Assembly: GCA_963765705.1 (NCBI GenBank)
Contig: CAVXXJ010000011.1
Location: 62,001-126,000, forward strand
Direction: 5' to 3'
DNA from: Gaiellasilicea sp963765705
GTDB lineage: Bacteria > Actinomycetota > Thermoleophilia > Gaiellales > Gaiellaceae
DNA: 64,000 bases
Under the pieces are notes generated by a model. The model made no database searches, was not told where the DNA came from, and saw only the letters and a list, made by a program, of their open reading frames with translations. This document shows, in pieces, positions 56,457 through 64,000 of the stretch (positions are counted from its first letter, which is position 1; each line of letters opens with the position of its first letter). The translations under genes and the position numbers were made by a program.

Positions 56457-57941
56457 ATGGCCACTGAGACGCAGATCGAGGTCGTCATGCCGCAGATGGG
56501 CGTGTCCGTCTCGGAAGGAACGATCACGAAGTGGCTCAAGCAAGAGGGCGAGCCGATCGCGCGCGACGAGTCGCTGCTCGAGATCTCGACCGACAAGGTC
56601 GACACCGAGGTGCCGAGCCCGGGCGAGGGCGTCGTCGCGAAGATCCTCGTCCAGGAAGGCGAGACGGTCGAGGTCGGCACGGTCCTCGCCGTGATCGCTC
56701 CGGAGGGTGCCGAGGTGTCGGCGCCCGAGGCTGCGGCCCCCAGCCCCGCCGAAGCGCCGCCTGCCGAAGCGCCGCCTGCCGAAGCGCCGCCCGAGCCTGC
56801 GACCCAGGCCGCCGCCGACGCGTCCGAAGCGGCCGCGACCGAGACGGCCGAGCCGACCGCACCGACGCCCGCCGCAGCGACCCCTGCTGCACCGGCTCCC
56901 GCGACGCCTGCCCCCGCGGCCGCATCCGGCAACGGCCGCACCTTCGTCTCGCCGGTCGTGGCGCGGATCGCCTCCGAGCACGGCGTCGATCCGAACGCGG
57001 TCCAGGGCACCGGCACCGGCGGCCGCGTGACGAAGAAGGACATCCTCGCGTTCGTCGAGGGCGGCGGCCAGGCTCAGGCTGCGCCCGAGCCCGCACCGGC
57101 TGCGGAGGCGCAGGCGCCACCCGCCCCTCCGGCGGCACCGCCTGCTCCAGCGCCACCGACGCCCGCACCCGCGGCCGCCGCGCCGCCAGCGCCACAGCCC
57201 GCACCGACGCAACAGGCGGAGCCCGTTGCAGGCGAGTCGTTCGAGCCGATGACCGCGATGCGCAAGGGAATCGCCGAGCACATGCGCCGCTCGCTCGACA
57301 CCTCGGCACACGTGACGAGCGCGATCGAGGTCGACATGTCGAAGGTGGTCGCAATCCGCAAGAAGCTGAAGAAGGAGTACGAGGCCTCCTACGGCGTCAA
57401 CCCGACCTACCTCTCGTTCGTCGCCCGGGCGACCGTGGAGACCTTGCGCGAGTATCCGTGGATCAACGGCGAGATCCGCGGCGACAAGATCGTCACGCGC
57501 AACTACGTCAACCTCGGCTTCGCCGTCGAGCTCGCCGACGGCAAGGGCCTGATCGTCCCGGTCGTGAAGCACACCGAAGGCCTGAACCTGCTCGGGATGG
57601 CGCGCGCGGTCGCGGAGATCGCCGAACGCGCCCGGAACAAGAAGCTGATGCCCGACGAGGTCCAGGGTGGCACGTTCACGATCACGAATCCCGGCGGCTA
57701 CGGCACCTTCCACGGCACGCCGGTGATCAGTCAGCCGCAGGCCGGGATCCTCGGCACCTACGCCGTCGTCAAGCGCCCCTGGGTGGCCCAGGACGAGCTC
57801 GGCCAGGACGTGATCGCGATCCGCCCGATCATGAACCTGACGCTCACGTACGACCATCGCCTCGTCGACGGCGCGCTCGCCGGCCGCTTCCTCCGCGACC
57901 TGCGCGCGAAGCTCGAGAGCTGGGGCGAGAGCGACTACTAA
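56457..57941 (+). CDS. pdhC: Dihydrolipoamide acyltransferase E2
   Basis: 494 residues. One lipoyl domain (about 8-82, lipoylated Lys in Ser-Thr-Asp-Lys-Val-Asp-Thr), a long Ala/Pro/Glu linker (about 90-155), a peripheral-subunit-binding domain (about 162-200), a second Ala/Pro linker, and the catalytic domain (about 262-494) with Asp-His-Arg-Leu-Val-Asp-Gly near 465. AGGAGG ribosome site. Its lipoyl group would be supplied by LipB and LipA encoded downstream. No E3 gene adjacent. Confidence 0.93.
   Translation: MATETQIEVVMPQMGVSVSEGTITKWLKQEGEPIARDESLLEISTDKVDTEVPSPGEGVVAKILVQEGETVEVGTVLAVIAPEGAEVSAPEAAAPSPAEAPPAEAPPAEAPPEPATQAAADASEAAATETAEPTAPTPAAATPAAPAPATPAPAAASGNGRTFVSPVVARIASEHGVDPNAVQGTGTGGRVTKKDILAFVEGGGQAQAAPEPAPAAEAQAPPAPPAAPPAPAPPTPAPAAAAPPAPQPAPTQQAEPVAGESFEPMTAMRKGIAEHMRRSLDTSAHVTSAIEVDMSKVVAIRKKLKKEYEASYGVNPTYLSFVARATVETLREYPWINGEIRGDKIVTRNYVNLGFAVELADGKGLIVPVVKHTEGLNLLGMARAVAEIAERARNKKLMPDEVQGGTFTITNPGGYGTFHGTPVISQPQAGILGTYAVVKRPWVAQDELGQDVIAIRPIMNLTLTYDHRLVDGALAGRFLRDLRAKLESWGESDY
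56748..56792 (+). repeat. 15-bp x3 repeat in the E2 linker
   Basis: GCCGAAGCGCCGCCT occurs three times in tandem (56748, 56763, 56778; the last ends in C), encoding Ala-Glu-Ala-Pro-Pro units of the flexible linker. Length polymorphism is likely between strains. Confidence 0.85.
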
Positions 57942-57978
57942 CGTCCTCACGACGGTCTCGACCGAACAGGAGGCCGAG

Positions 57979-58125
57979 ATGATCTGCGGGCTGCTTCGGA
58001 CTGCCGACATCGTCTGCGACCACCGAGCGACGCAATTGGGAGAGACCCTCGGCGGCGCGCAGGAAGTGCTCGTGCGATCCGAGGATCTGGAGGCCGCGCA
58101 GGCGATCCTGGCGGAGGAGCCGTGA
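57979..58125 (+). CDS. DUF2007 (putative signal-transducing) small protein
   Basis: 48 residues from ATG 57979, which has AGGAGG 5 nt upstream. The family's first strand and helix (Asn-Val-Leu-Thr-Thr-Val-Ser-Thr-Glu-Gln-Glu-Ala-Glu) is encoded in frame just before the ATG, but no ATG, GTG or TTG precedes it, so either a non-standard start near the E2 stop is used or the short form is real. The rest (Gln-Glu-Val-Leu-Val-Arg-Ser-Glu-Asp-Leu-Glu-Ala-Ala) is typical DUF2007. GTGA overlap with lipB. Confidence 0.65.
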   Translation: MICGLLRTADIVCDHRATQLGETLGGAQEVLVRSEDLEAAQAILAEEP

Positions 58126-58829
58126 AGGGCGCGTACGTCATGAACCTCGGCGTCGTGCCCTACGCAGAGGCGTGGGAGCTGCAGCGCTCGCTCGCCGGCG
58201 CGGTGTCGCAAGGCGCGATTCCGGACACGATCGTGCTGCTCGAGCACCCGCCGACGGTCACGACCGGGCGGCGCACCGAGGAAGGCGAGCTGCACCTTCC
58301 GGAGGGCGCCGAGGTCGAGATCGTCGAGACCGACCGCGGCGGCAAGTCCACGTTCCACGGTCCCGGGCAGCTCGTCTGCTATCCGATCTTCGACCTGAAG
58401 CGGCACGGCCAGGACGTCAAGCGGTACTGCCGCGAGCTCGAGGAGGCGTTGATCCTCACCCTTGCGAAGGTGGGCCTCGAAGGCGAGCGCATCGACGGGC
58501 TCACGGGCGTCTGGCTGACGCAACCGCCGCGGAAGATCGCGTCGATCGGGATCCACATCGCCAAGTGGGTGACGACACACGGCTACGCACTGAACGTCGA
58601 TCTCGACCCGGCCCCGTTCACGCAGTGGATCACGGCGTGCGGGCTCGAGGATGCTGCGTTCACGACGATCGCGAACGAGCTCGGCCGGCCGGTCGCGGTC
58701 GACGAGCTGCGGGCTCCCGCGCTCGAGGCGCTGTCCGAGGTGTTCGGCCTCGAGCTCGAAGAGCTGCCGGCCGACGGTGCCCACGGCCTCTGGCCGCAGC
58801 CCGTGCACGCCCAGCTCGCAGCTCGCTGA
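58122..58829 (+). CDS. lipB: Octanoyltransferase LipB
   Basis: 235 residues from GTG 58122. Arg-Gly-Gly-Lys-Ser-Thr-Phe-His-Gly-Pro-Gly-Gln-Leu-Val (about 67-80), Lys-Ile-Ala-Ser-Ile-Gly-Ile-His (about 143) and the catalytic Cys in Ile-Thr-Ala-Cys-Gly-Leu (about 175). Moves octanoyl from acyl carrier protein to the E2 lipoyl domain. Couples to the DUF2007 gene and belongs to the pdh operon. Confidence 0.95.
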   Translation: MKGAYVMNLGVVPYAEAWELQRSLAGAVSQGAIPDTIVLLEHPPTVTTGRRTEEGELHLPEGAEVEIVETDRGGKSTFHGPGQLVCYPIFDLKRHGQDVKRYCRELEEALILTLAKVGLEGERIDGLTGVWLTQPPRKIASIGIHIAKWVTTHGYALNVDLDPAPFTQWITACGLEDAAFTTIANELGRPVAVDELRAPALEALSEVFGLELEELPADGAHGLWPQPVHAQLAAR

Positions 58830-58837
58830 GCGGCCTC

Positions 58838-58852
58838 TGGAACGCCGTTCCA
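58838..58852 (+). repeat. Small hairpin after lipB
   Basis: TGGAAC-GCC-GTTCCA (6-bp stem) 8 nt after the lipB stop, followed by AAAA rather than T. Weak terminator candidate. The remaining gap to 59092 is less GC-rich and shows no gene or riboswitch I can recognise. Confidence 0.35.
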
Positions 58853-59092
58853 AAATACGGGACAGCCTTTACGGCTTACAACTGGCGCTCTTACGCGGAA
58901 GAAGAAAGCTTAATGCGCCTGGAATACACGATGCTTCGAACATTCGCGCATTGACTTGCGGCAGCGAACCGGCGAAACGTTGAGGCACGAACCACGAACA
59001 ACGGTAAATCCCCCCCGGAAGGCGGTGTCGATCGGTGGACCTGGAGGCGTACGGTCCTTAGCGACATTTCCACAAGTAGGGGAGGGAATTCT

Positions 59093-60433
59093 GTGAAACG
59101 AAGACTTCCGCTCGTCTTGGTGCTCGTAGCGGCACTGACGCTCGTCTTCTCAGCCGTTGCCAATGCAACTCTGTCCACGAGCTACGTGTTCAACGGGCAC
59201 GGCGGCTACTCGGCCGACGGTCTCGGCCAGAACGGTCCCGGCGGCGTCCTCAGGGCTGAGGTCCCGGCGGGCTCGACGGTGCAGAAGGCGTTCCTCTACG
59301 GCACGCACTACTTCGTCACCGATCCTGACCTCACCCAGCGGACGATCGACTTCGACGGGACGATGGTCGTGACGACCAAGATCGGCGACGTCAACAGCCT
59401 CGCGACGACGCGCGCCGACGTGACCGCCCAGGTCGCTGCCAAGGTCGGCGGCGGCGGCGGGATCACGACGTTCACGATCGGCAACGACCCGAGCGCACTC
59501 AACGGCCTCGGACTCGTCGTCGTCTACGCCAACGCGGCCCAGCCCGAGAACACGATCGCCGTTCTCGACGGTGCGGCATCGCAGGCCGGCGACACGGCGA
59601 CGTTCGTGCTCGCGGCGCCGCTCGACAAGACGGTGCCGGGCTTCCAGGCGACGATGTCGCTCGGCAGCGGCCACTCGTATCAGGGCGTGGCAGGGCATGT
59701 CTGCGCCCCGTCCCAGTTCTCGATCGTCGACGTCAACAGCCAGCGCCTGACGAGCTGCGCCGGCAACTTCGACGACGGTCTCGGGAACGACGGCGCCCTC
59801 GTCACGGTGGGTGGCGTCGGCGACTTGACGGACAACCCGGTCGATCCCAACAACCAGACCGGCGTCGACGACGAGCTCTACAACCTCTCGCCGTTCCTGG
59901 CGCAGGGTGTGACGAGCATCGAGGTCAAGACGTCGAACCCGTCCCAGGACGACGACCTCTTCCTCGCCGTGATCTCGATCTCCGCGAGGGCGACGGTCAC
60001 GAACGAGGACTGCAACGACGGCATCGACAACGACGGTGACGGGCTCATCGACGCCGCCGACCCGGACTGCGCGCCGCCCCCGACGGGGAACACGTGCGGC
60101 AACATCCAGGGCAACGGCGTCCCGCGCGAGAACGCACGGGCTCGGTTCGAGTTCGGGATCCGCTACAAGACGGGCGATCCTTCGCCCACCGGCAGCCTGT
60201 CGTTCAACGACAAGGCGACCCCGATGGTGTTCGACTCGACCTCGATCTCGACGCTCGTCATCAACGGTGATGACGCCACTGCCACCGGGAGCGGGATAGC
60301 CAACGGGCTCCCGGTGACATTCACACTGACGATCCACAACCATCCGGACAGCTTCTCGATCCAACTCTCCAACGGCTACTCGGCGACCTGGACGCCGAAG
60401 TCGGGGAGGATCGAGATTCACGACAAGTGCTAG
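59093..60433 (+). CDS. Large secreted beta-rich protein
   Basis: 446 residues from GTG 59093 with a GGGGAGGG ribosome site. Signal peptide (about 1-26, ending Ala-Val-Ala-Asn-Ala). A long beta domain (about 30-300), then the Asp/Asn-rich calcium-loop string Asp-Gly-Ile-Asp-Asn-Asp-Gly-Asp-Gly-Leu (about 307-316) and a C-terminal module (about 345-446) resembling the 'post-COAP-1' type of secreted actinobacterial proteins. Exported; probably surface or matrix-related. It interrupts the lipB-lipA pair. Confidence 0.65.
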   Translation: MKRRLPLVLVLVAALTLVFSAVANATLSTSYVFNGHGGYSADGLGQNGPGGVLRAEVPAGSTVQKAFLYGTHYFVTDPDLTQRTIDFDGTMVVTTKIGDVNSLATTRADVTAQVAAKVGGGGGITTFTIGNDPSALNGLGLVVVYANAAQPENTIAVLDGAASQAGDTATFVLAAPLDKTVPGFQATMSLGSGHSYQGVAGHVCAPSQFSIVDVNSQRLTSCAGNFDDGLGNDGALVTVGGVGDLTDNPVDPNNQTGVDDELYNLSPFLAQGVTSIEVKTSNPSQDDDLFLAVISISARATVTNEDCNDGIDNDGDGLIDAADPDCAPPPTGNTCGNIQGNGVPRENARARFEFGIRYKTGDPSPTGSLSFNDKATPMVFDSTSISTLVINGDDATATGSGIANGLPVTFTLTIHNHPDSFSIQLSNGYSATWTPKSGRIEIHDKC

Positions 60434-60454
60434 GCAGCGCCTAGCTTCCAGCAG

Positions 60455-60491
60455 GAGACCGGGGGGCCCGCACGTGCGGGCCCCCCGTCTC
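60455..60491 (+). terminator. Strong GC hairpin between the secreted-protein gene and lipA
   Basis: GAGACCGGGGGGCCCGCAC pairs with GTGCGGGCCCCCCGTCTC (one bulge), about 18 bp, starting 21 nt after the stop. It isolates the secreted gene from lipA, whose own -10-like box follows at once. Confidence 0.7.
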
Positions 60492-60497
60492 TAGACT
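60492..60497 (+). promoter_or_regulatory. -10-like box of lipA (leaderless pattern)
   Basis: TAGACT ends 6 nt before GTG 60504 and directly follows the terminator hairpin. Confidence 0.5.
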
Positions 60498-60503
60498 CAG
60501 AGC

Positions 60504-61424
60504 GTGCAGACATCGCAGCCTGTCGCCGAGCGGCCCCGCCGCCCGGACTGGATGAAGGTCCGCGCGCCGAGCGCCGACGGACGGTACTTCGACGTCAAGA
60601 AGCTCTTGCACGGCCTCTCGCTGCACACCGTCTGCGAGGAGGCGCGCTGTCCGAACATCTCCGAGTGCTGGGGTCGCGGCACCGCCACCTTCCAGATCCT
60701 CGGCGACACGTGCACCCGAGCCTGCCGCTACTGCTACGTCCACTCCGGCAAGCCCGAGCATGCGCCCGATCCACTCGAGCCGCTCCGGGTCGGCCAGGCT
60801 GCCGCGCAGATGGATCTGAAGCACGTCGTGGTCACGTCCGTCGACCGCGACGACGTGCCCGACCGCGGCGCCGGCCACTTCGCTGCCACGATCCGCGCGA
60901 TCAAGGCGAAGCTGCCCCAGGCGAGCGTCGAGGTGCTGACGCCCGATTTCCTCGGCGTCGAGGAAGAAGCGCTGCGAACCGTACTCGCCGCGCGGCCCGA
61001 GGTCTTCAACCACAACATCGAGACCGTCCGCCGACTGCACCGGAACATGCGCGGCGCCAAGGCGAGCTACGACAAGGCGCTCTGGCTGCTCGGGCGTGCG
61101 AAGGAGCTCGCCGACTACCGGGTGTTGACGAAGTCCGGGATCATCGTCGGGCTGGGCGAGACGAACGACGAGATCGTCGAGACGATGCGCGACCTACGTG
61201 CGCACGGCGTCGACGTCGTCACGATCGGCCAGTACCTGCAGCCCAGCTCGAAGCACGCCGTGATCGACCGCTGGGTGCACCCGGACGAATTCCGGTGGCT
61301 GCGAGAGCAAGGCGAAGCGCTCGGCTTCGGCTCTGTCTTCGCCGGGCCACTGGTGCGCTCGAGCTATCGCGCCGACGAGCAGCGTCACGCAGCCGAGACC
61401 GGCCGTGGCGCTGTTGCCTACTGA
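60504..61424 (+). CDS. lipA: Lipoyl synthase LipA
   Basis: 306 residues from GTG 60504. Auxiliary cluster Cys-Glu-Glu-Ala-Arg-Cys-Pro-Asn-Ile-Ser-Glu-Cys (about 44-55), radical-SAM Cys-Thr-Arg-Ala-Cys-Arg-Tyr-Cys (about 71-78) and the C-terminal Arg-Ser-Ser-Tyr (about 287). Inserts two sulfurs into the octanoyl-E2 made by LipB. Own leaderless-type promoter after the strong hairpin. Confidence 0.96.
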   Translation: MQTSQPVAERPRRPDWMKVRAPSADGRYFDVKKLLHGLSLHTVCEEARCPNISECWGRGTATFQILGDTCTRACRYCYVHSGKPEHAPDPLEPLRVGQAAAQMDLKHVVVTSVDRDDVPDRGAGHFAATIRAIKAKLPQASVEVLTPDFLGVEEEALRTVLAARPEVFNHNIETVRRLHRNMRGAKASYDKALWLLGRAKELADYRVLTKSGIIVGLGETNDEIVETMRDLRAHGVDVVTIGQYLQPSSKHAVIDRWVHPDEFRWLREQGEALGFGSVFAGPLVRSSYRADEQRHAAETGRGAVAY

Positions 61425-61496
61425 CACAACACAGTTCCCCCGTTCAAGGGTGACGCTGCAGGACCCGTTCTGGCTCCATCTGCGTTAGGAGGAAAG

Positions 61497-61844
61497 ATGC
61501 GCGCCGCTGCTGCTGCCGTTCTCATGCTCGTGCTGGCGTTGCCCGCAGGGGCAGCGCAGCCGAGGCGTGCGACGTTGCAGCTCGCCGGTCTGACGCCGCT
61601 CGTCGTGCAGGGCCGCGGCTTCGGCAAGCAGGAGCGCGTCGTCCTCACGGCCACCGCACCGAGCCTGCAGCGGATGATCGCCGTCGTCACACGTCGCAAC
61701 GGCTCGTTCACAGCACGGTTCGGCATTCGCCTCAAGCGTTGCACCCCGCTCACGGTCCGTGCAGTCGGCGTGCTCGGCAGCAGGGCGATCCTGCAGCTCG
61801 AGCCCGGTTGCGAGAAGAAGCAGCGGCGGGGGCCCGGCGGCTAG
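61497..61844 (+). CDS. Small secreted basic protein
   Basis: 115 residues. Signal peptide (about 1-19, ending Ala-Gly-Ala-Ala), then a basic beta-rich domain with Cys at about 81 and 105 (probable disulfide) and Arg-Gly-Phe-Gly-Lys-Gln-Glu-Arg-Val. AGGAGGAAAG ribosome site. Short IPT/Ig-like fold possible; no family recognised. Convergent with the metallopeptidase gene. Confidence 0.6.
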   Translation: MRAAAAAVLMLVLALPAGAAQPRRATLQLAGLTPLVVQGRGFGKQERVVLTATAPSLQRMIAVVTRRNGSFTARFGIRLKRCTPLTVRAVGVLGSRAILQLEPGCEKKQRRGPGG

Positions 61845-61868
61845 CCGGACCCCCGTTCGCGACCTGGA

Positions 61869-64000
61869 TCAGCCGCCTGGCTGAAGGACGCCGTTCACCT
61901 TCAGCGAGTACGGCGCGTAGCGGGCGATCGACTCCGTCGGCTCGTCGTACATGACGAGCATCGCCACCGTCTCGGCGGGGTCTCGCTTGAGCGCATTCGC
62001 GAACAGCTTCTTGATGTTCAGCGAGTACGTCTTGCCGCTCTTCAGCGACTCCTGGATCAGCGTGGCCCGCCTGCCGTCCTTCGCCCCGATGCTGACCAGC
62101 TGCAGCGTGTAGCCGGCGATCGGCGGTGCCTCGGTCCCCCAGCCGGCGAGCGTGCCGTCCGAGATCAGCGTGCCGCCCACCTTGACGTCGTCGAGCAGCC
62201 AGCCGGCCTCGATCGGGCCGCCGTTCCCGAGCGTCGCGCCGTCGGTCATCATCCGGAACCGGAGCAGCACCGTCTTGCCGGCCCAGGCCGAGAGGTCGAA
62301 CGACTCGGCGTGCCAGTCGGCGTCGCCGTTGAGCCCCGGGAGCTCGGCGATGATCGACGACAGCGCGGCCGGGTCGTGCTCGTCGGTCGTGTTGGCGTTC
62401 GCAAGGCTCGTCCAGGTCAGGCCGTCGTCGGTCGACACCTGCACGAAGCCGAAGTCCCACCCCGTCTCCATCCCGTAGCGGGTGTCGAACGTGAGCGTGC
62501 GATCGCCGTTCGCGGGCACGCTGACCGCGCGGACGATCGACCGGTCGATGTCGTGGGCGGCGCCGGCCGAAAGGACCGCGTCACCCGCCAACGAGACCGA
62601 CTGCCACTCGAGCGGCGCGGGCACGTGCTTCGCCGGGCTCGAGAACTCGATCGACTTGATGTCACTCGCCTCGACCGGCGTGCCACCGGCGTTGCGCAGC
62701 TGGACGTAGTCCGAGCCGTTCGGCGGCGCGCCGGCCGTCGAATACGACTCCGGGTTCGCCCAGTAGACGGACGCGTTCAGCGTCGGAGCCTGGAAGCGGG
62801 TCTGCTCCTTTGCCCAGGCCATCAGCTTGGCGCCGTCGTCGAGCGCCTTGTCGAGCGCGATCATCGCCGCCCAGTCGTGGACGACATCCTGTGCCTTGTC
62901 GCCGGTCAGGTACTTGTCGAGGTTCGCCTGCAGACCAGGGAGCCCGTTGGCGTCCTCGTTGTGCAGGTCGGTCATGAATGCCGTGCCGTAACGGCCGGCC
63001 AGGAACTCCATGAACGTCCACGCGGCGCCGTAGTCGGCGAGCGTCTCGAGCCCGCCCTGGTCCTCCCAGACCGTGAGCGAGTTCTCCGCCCCGCCCTTGG
63101 GCTGCGGGATCAGGTTCGCCGGCGTCTGCAGCGCACGCCAGCCGAGGAACGTCTGGATGTGGCCCTCCCAACCGGTCTCGAAGATCGAGCGCGCCGGGAA
63201 GCCGTACCCCGTCACCGTGATCGCATAGTCGGCGAGGCCCTCGTTCGCCCACGTCGCCTCACCGGGGCTCGCCCAGTACTCGAGCAGGTGCTGGTACTCG
63301 TGGGCGAAGATCGCCTCGTACTTGAAGGGCTGCGCCGGACGGTTGTCGCAGATCACCGTCGACGGCTCGTTCGGCGGGTTGGCGCCGGTGCGATGGAGCC
63401 AGTCGTACGAGTCGATCGACATCACGTTTCGCTCGACGAACGCGTTGATGTCGGACGAGTGGTAGCCGGCGACGTAGGACGGGAACGTGATGTCGCTGTA
63501 GTTCTCGTCCTTGAAGTTCGCGACCAGCGTGACGATCTTGTCGCCTGGCCCGGCGTAGTAGCCGGGGGGCACGATTCCAAGCTGCTCGAGCACACCGCCA
63601 TTCCCCTCGCGGGAGGGCGCCGAGCTGAAGGCAGCCGTCATCTTCGGGAACATGTTGCCGTCGAACTGCCCGGTGAAGTACGCGGCCTGCGCATCGGTGA
63701 CCACGTTGCGGACGCCGTCGTTGCGGCAGTCGCCCGCCGGGAAGTTGAGGTTGTCCGAGATCCAGATCTCGATCTTCTCGCCGACGGCGCGAAGCGTGAA
63801 GAGCTGGAAGCCGGGTGCGCCGGTGAGGATGTTGATCACCGGCCACTGCTTCTTCGTCCCCAAGGGTGGGCTGGGAACGGCAGCGGCGGCGACCCGGGCG
63901 CGCGGGCCACTGGTCTCAGGGGCCGCGACCGGACTCAGTGTCTCGGGCGAGCTCACCTTGACGTTGCCGACGTGAAGAACGTCGCCGTACGGGTCGCCGG
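61869..64000 (-). CDS. Secreted HExxH metallopeptidase, immune-inhibitor-A-like (N-terminus cut)
   Basis: The frame is open to the right edge of the window, so the signal peptide and start are missing; the internal GTG at 63956 is not the real start. Visible: the zinc site Phe-Ala-His-Glu-Tyr-Gln-His-Leu-Leu-Glu-Tyr followed by Trp-Ala-Asn-Glu-Gly-Leu-Ala-Asp (63230-63310), a MAM-like beta domain (Gly-Phe-Val-Gln-Val-Ser-Thr-Asp-Asp-Gly) and a C-terminal beta module. Exported protease, the second large one in the window beside M36. Exact peptidase family uncertain (M6-like or related). Confidence 0.75.
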   Translation of the reverse strand, partial: GDPYGDVLHVGNVKVSSPETLSPVAAPETSGPRARVAAAAVPSPPLGTKKQWPVINILTGAPGFQLFTLRAVGEKIEIWISDNLNFPAGDCRNDGVRNVVTDAQAAYFTGQFDGNMFPKMTAAFSSAPSREGNGGVLEQLGIVPPGYYAGPGDKIVTLVANFKDENYSDITFPSYVAGYHSSDINAFVERNVMSIDSYDWLHRTGANPPNEPSTVICDNRPAQPFKYEAIFAHEYQHLLEYWASPGEATWANEGLADYAITVTGYGFPARSIFETGWEGHIQTFLGWRALQTPANLIPQPKGGAENSLTVWEDQGGLETLADYGAAWTFMEFLAGRYGTAFMTDLHNEDANGLPGLQANLDKYLTGDKAQDVVHDWAAMIALDKALDDGAKLMAWAKEQTRFQAPTLNASVYWANPESYSTAGAPPNGSDYVQLRNAGGTPVEASDIKSIEFSSPAKHVPAPLEWQSVSLAGDAVLSAGAAHDIDRSIVRAVSVPANGDRTLTFDTRYGMETGWDFGFVQVSTDDGLTWTSLANANTTDEHDPAALSSIIAELPGLNGDADWHAESFDLSAWAGKTVLLRFRMMTDGATLGNGGPIEAGWLLDDVKVGGTLISDGTLAGWGTEAPPIAGYTLQLVSIGAKDGRRATLIQESLKSGKTYSLNIKKLFANALKRDPAETVAMLVMYDEPTESIARYAPYSLKVNGVLQPGG

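Noticed and set aside
58830..59092. Riboswitch or SOS box in the 263-nt gap before the secreted-protein gene
   Set aside because: The GAAC-GCC-GTTC half-sites have 3 nt rather than 4 between them, and no c-di-GMP, c-di-AMP or other riboswitch core could be matched by eye.

Overview
The window is a GC-rich, gene-dense bacterial chromosome segment. No replication origin, rRNA, phage, insertion sequence or CRISPR array was seen. Gene content points to an actinobacterium, probably Thermoleophilia (Gaiella or Solirubrobacter relatives): an acVLRF1-type peptidyl-tRNA hydrolase, a DtxR-like regulator, MqnD (futalosine menaquinone route), PaaABCD, PuuD-type urate oxidase, CIRCE-controlled groESL, and GTG/TTG starts. 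This placement is inference. At least fourteen genes carry a TAnnnT box 6-7 nt before the start codon, which suggests widespread leaderless transcription.

Layout. 1-2.2 kb: end of an acetamidase and a 2-oxoacid dehydrogenase E1 pair (minus). 2.2-4.3 kb: a heavily frameshifted S41 peptidase and a diacylglycerol kinase-like gene with one frameshift. 4.3-9.9 kb: an operon of three secreted proteins led by an M36 metallopeptidase. 10-13 kb: TetR regulator and divergent paaABCD with a palindromic operator. 13-18.2 kb: DUF899, a flavin oxidase, MutS2 and acVLRF1. 18.2-24.5 kb: AidB, a SelW-like gene with an in-frame TGA at the CxxU position, an XRE regulator with a zinc-ribbon membrane protein, two enoyl-CoA hydratase-family genes, and ArsR divergent from an 18-residue cysteine-rich peptide. 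24.5-27.2 kb: a large multi-GAF histidine kinase. 27.3-35.7 kb: purine/urate catabolism (xanthine dehydrogenase, 8-oxoguanine deaminase-like, HIU hydrolase, OHCU decarboxylase, urate oxidase with cytochrome c, allantoate-type amidohydrolase). 35.7-41 kb: MFS, aldehyde dehydrogenase, cupin, thiolase, MqnD. 41-46 kb: DtxR-like regulator, small unknowns, GH18 chitinase with a DasR-like operator, tRNA-Arg(GCG), YgfZ and a sulfite-oxidase-fold protein. 46-50 kb: AraC regulator, groESL, NUDIX. 50-54 kb: ASCH protein, adenylate cyclase, MFS exporter. 54.4-61.4 kb: pyruvate dehydrogenase E1a-E1b-E2 with lipB and lipA. 61.5-64 kb: secreted proteins including a metallopeptidase cut by the window edge.

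How the genes fit together. LipA and LipB make the lipoyl cofactor used by the neighbouring E2. The purine cluster should run from hypoxanthine/xanthine or 8-oxoguanine through urate to ureides, with urate electrons passed to a respiratory cytochrome. PaaABCD is probably controlled by the divergent TetR protein. The most notable observations are the selenoprotein candidate at 19812-20033 and the ArsR-linked micro-peptide at 22437-22493.
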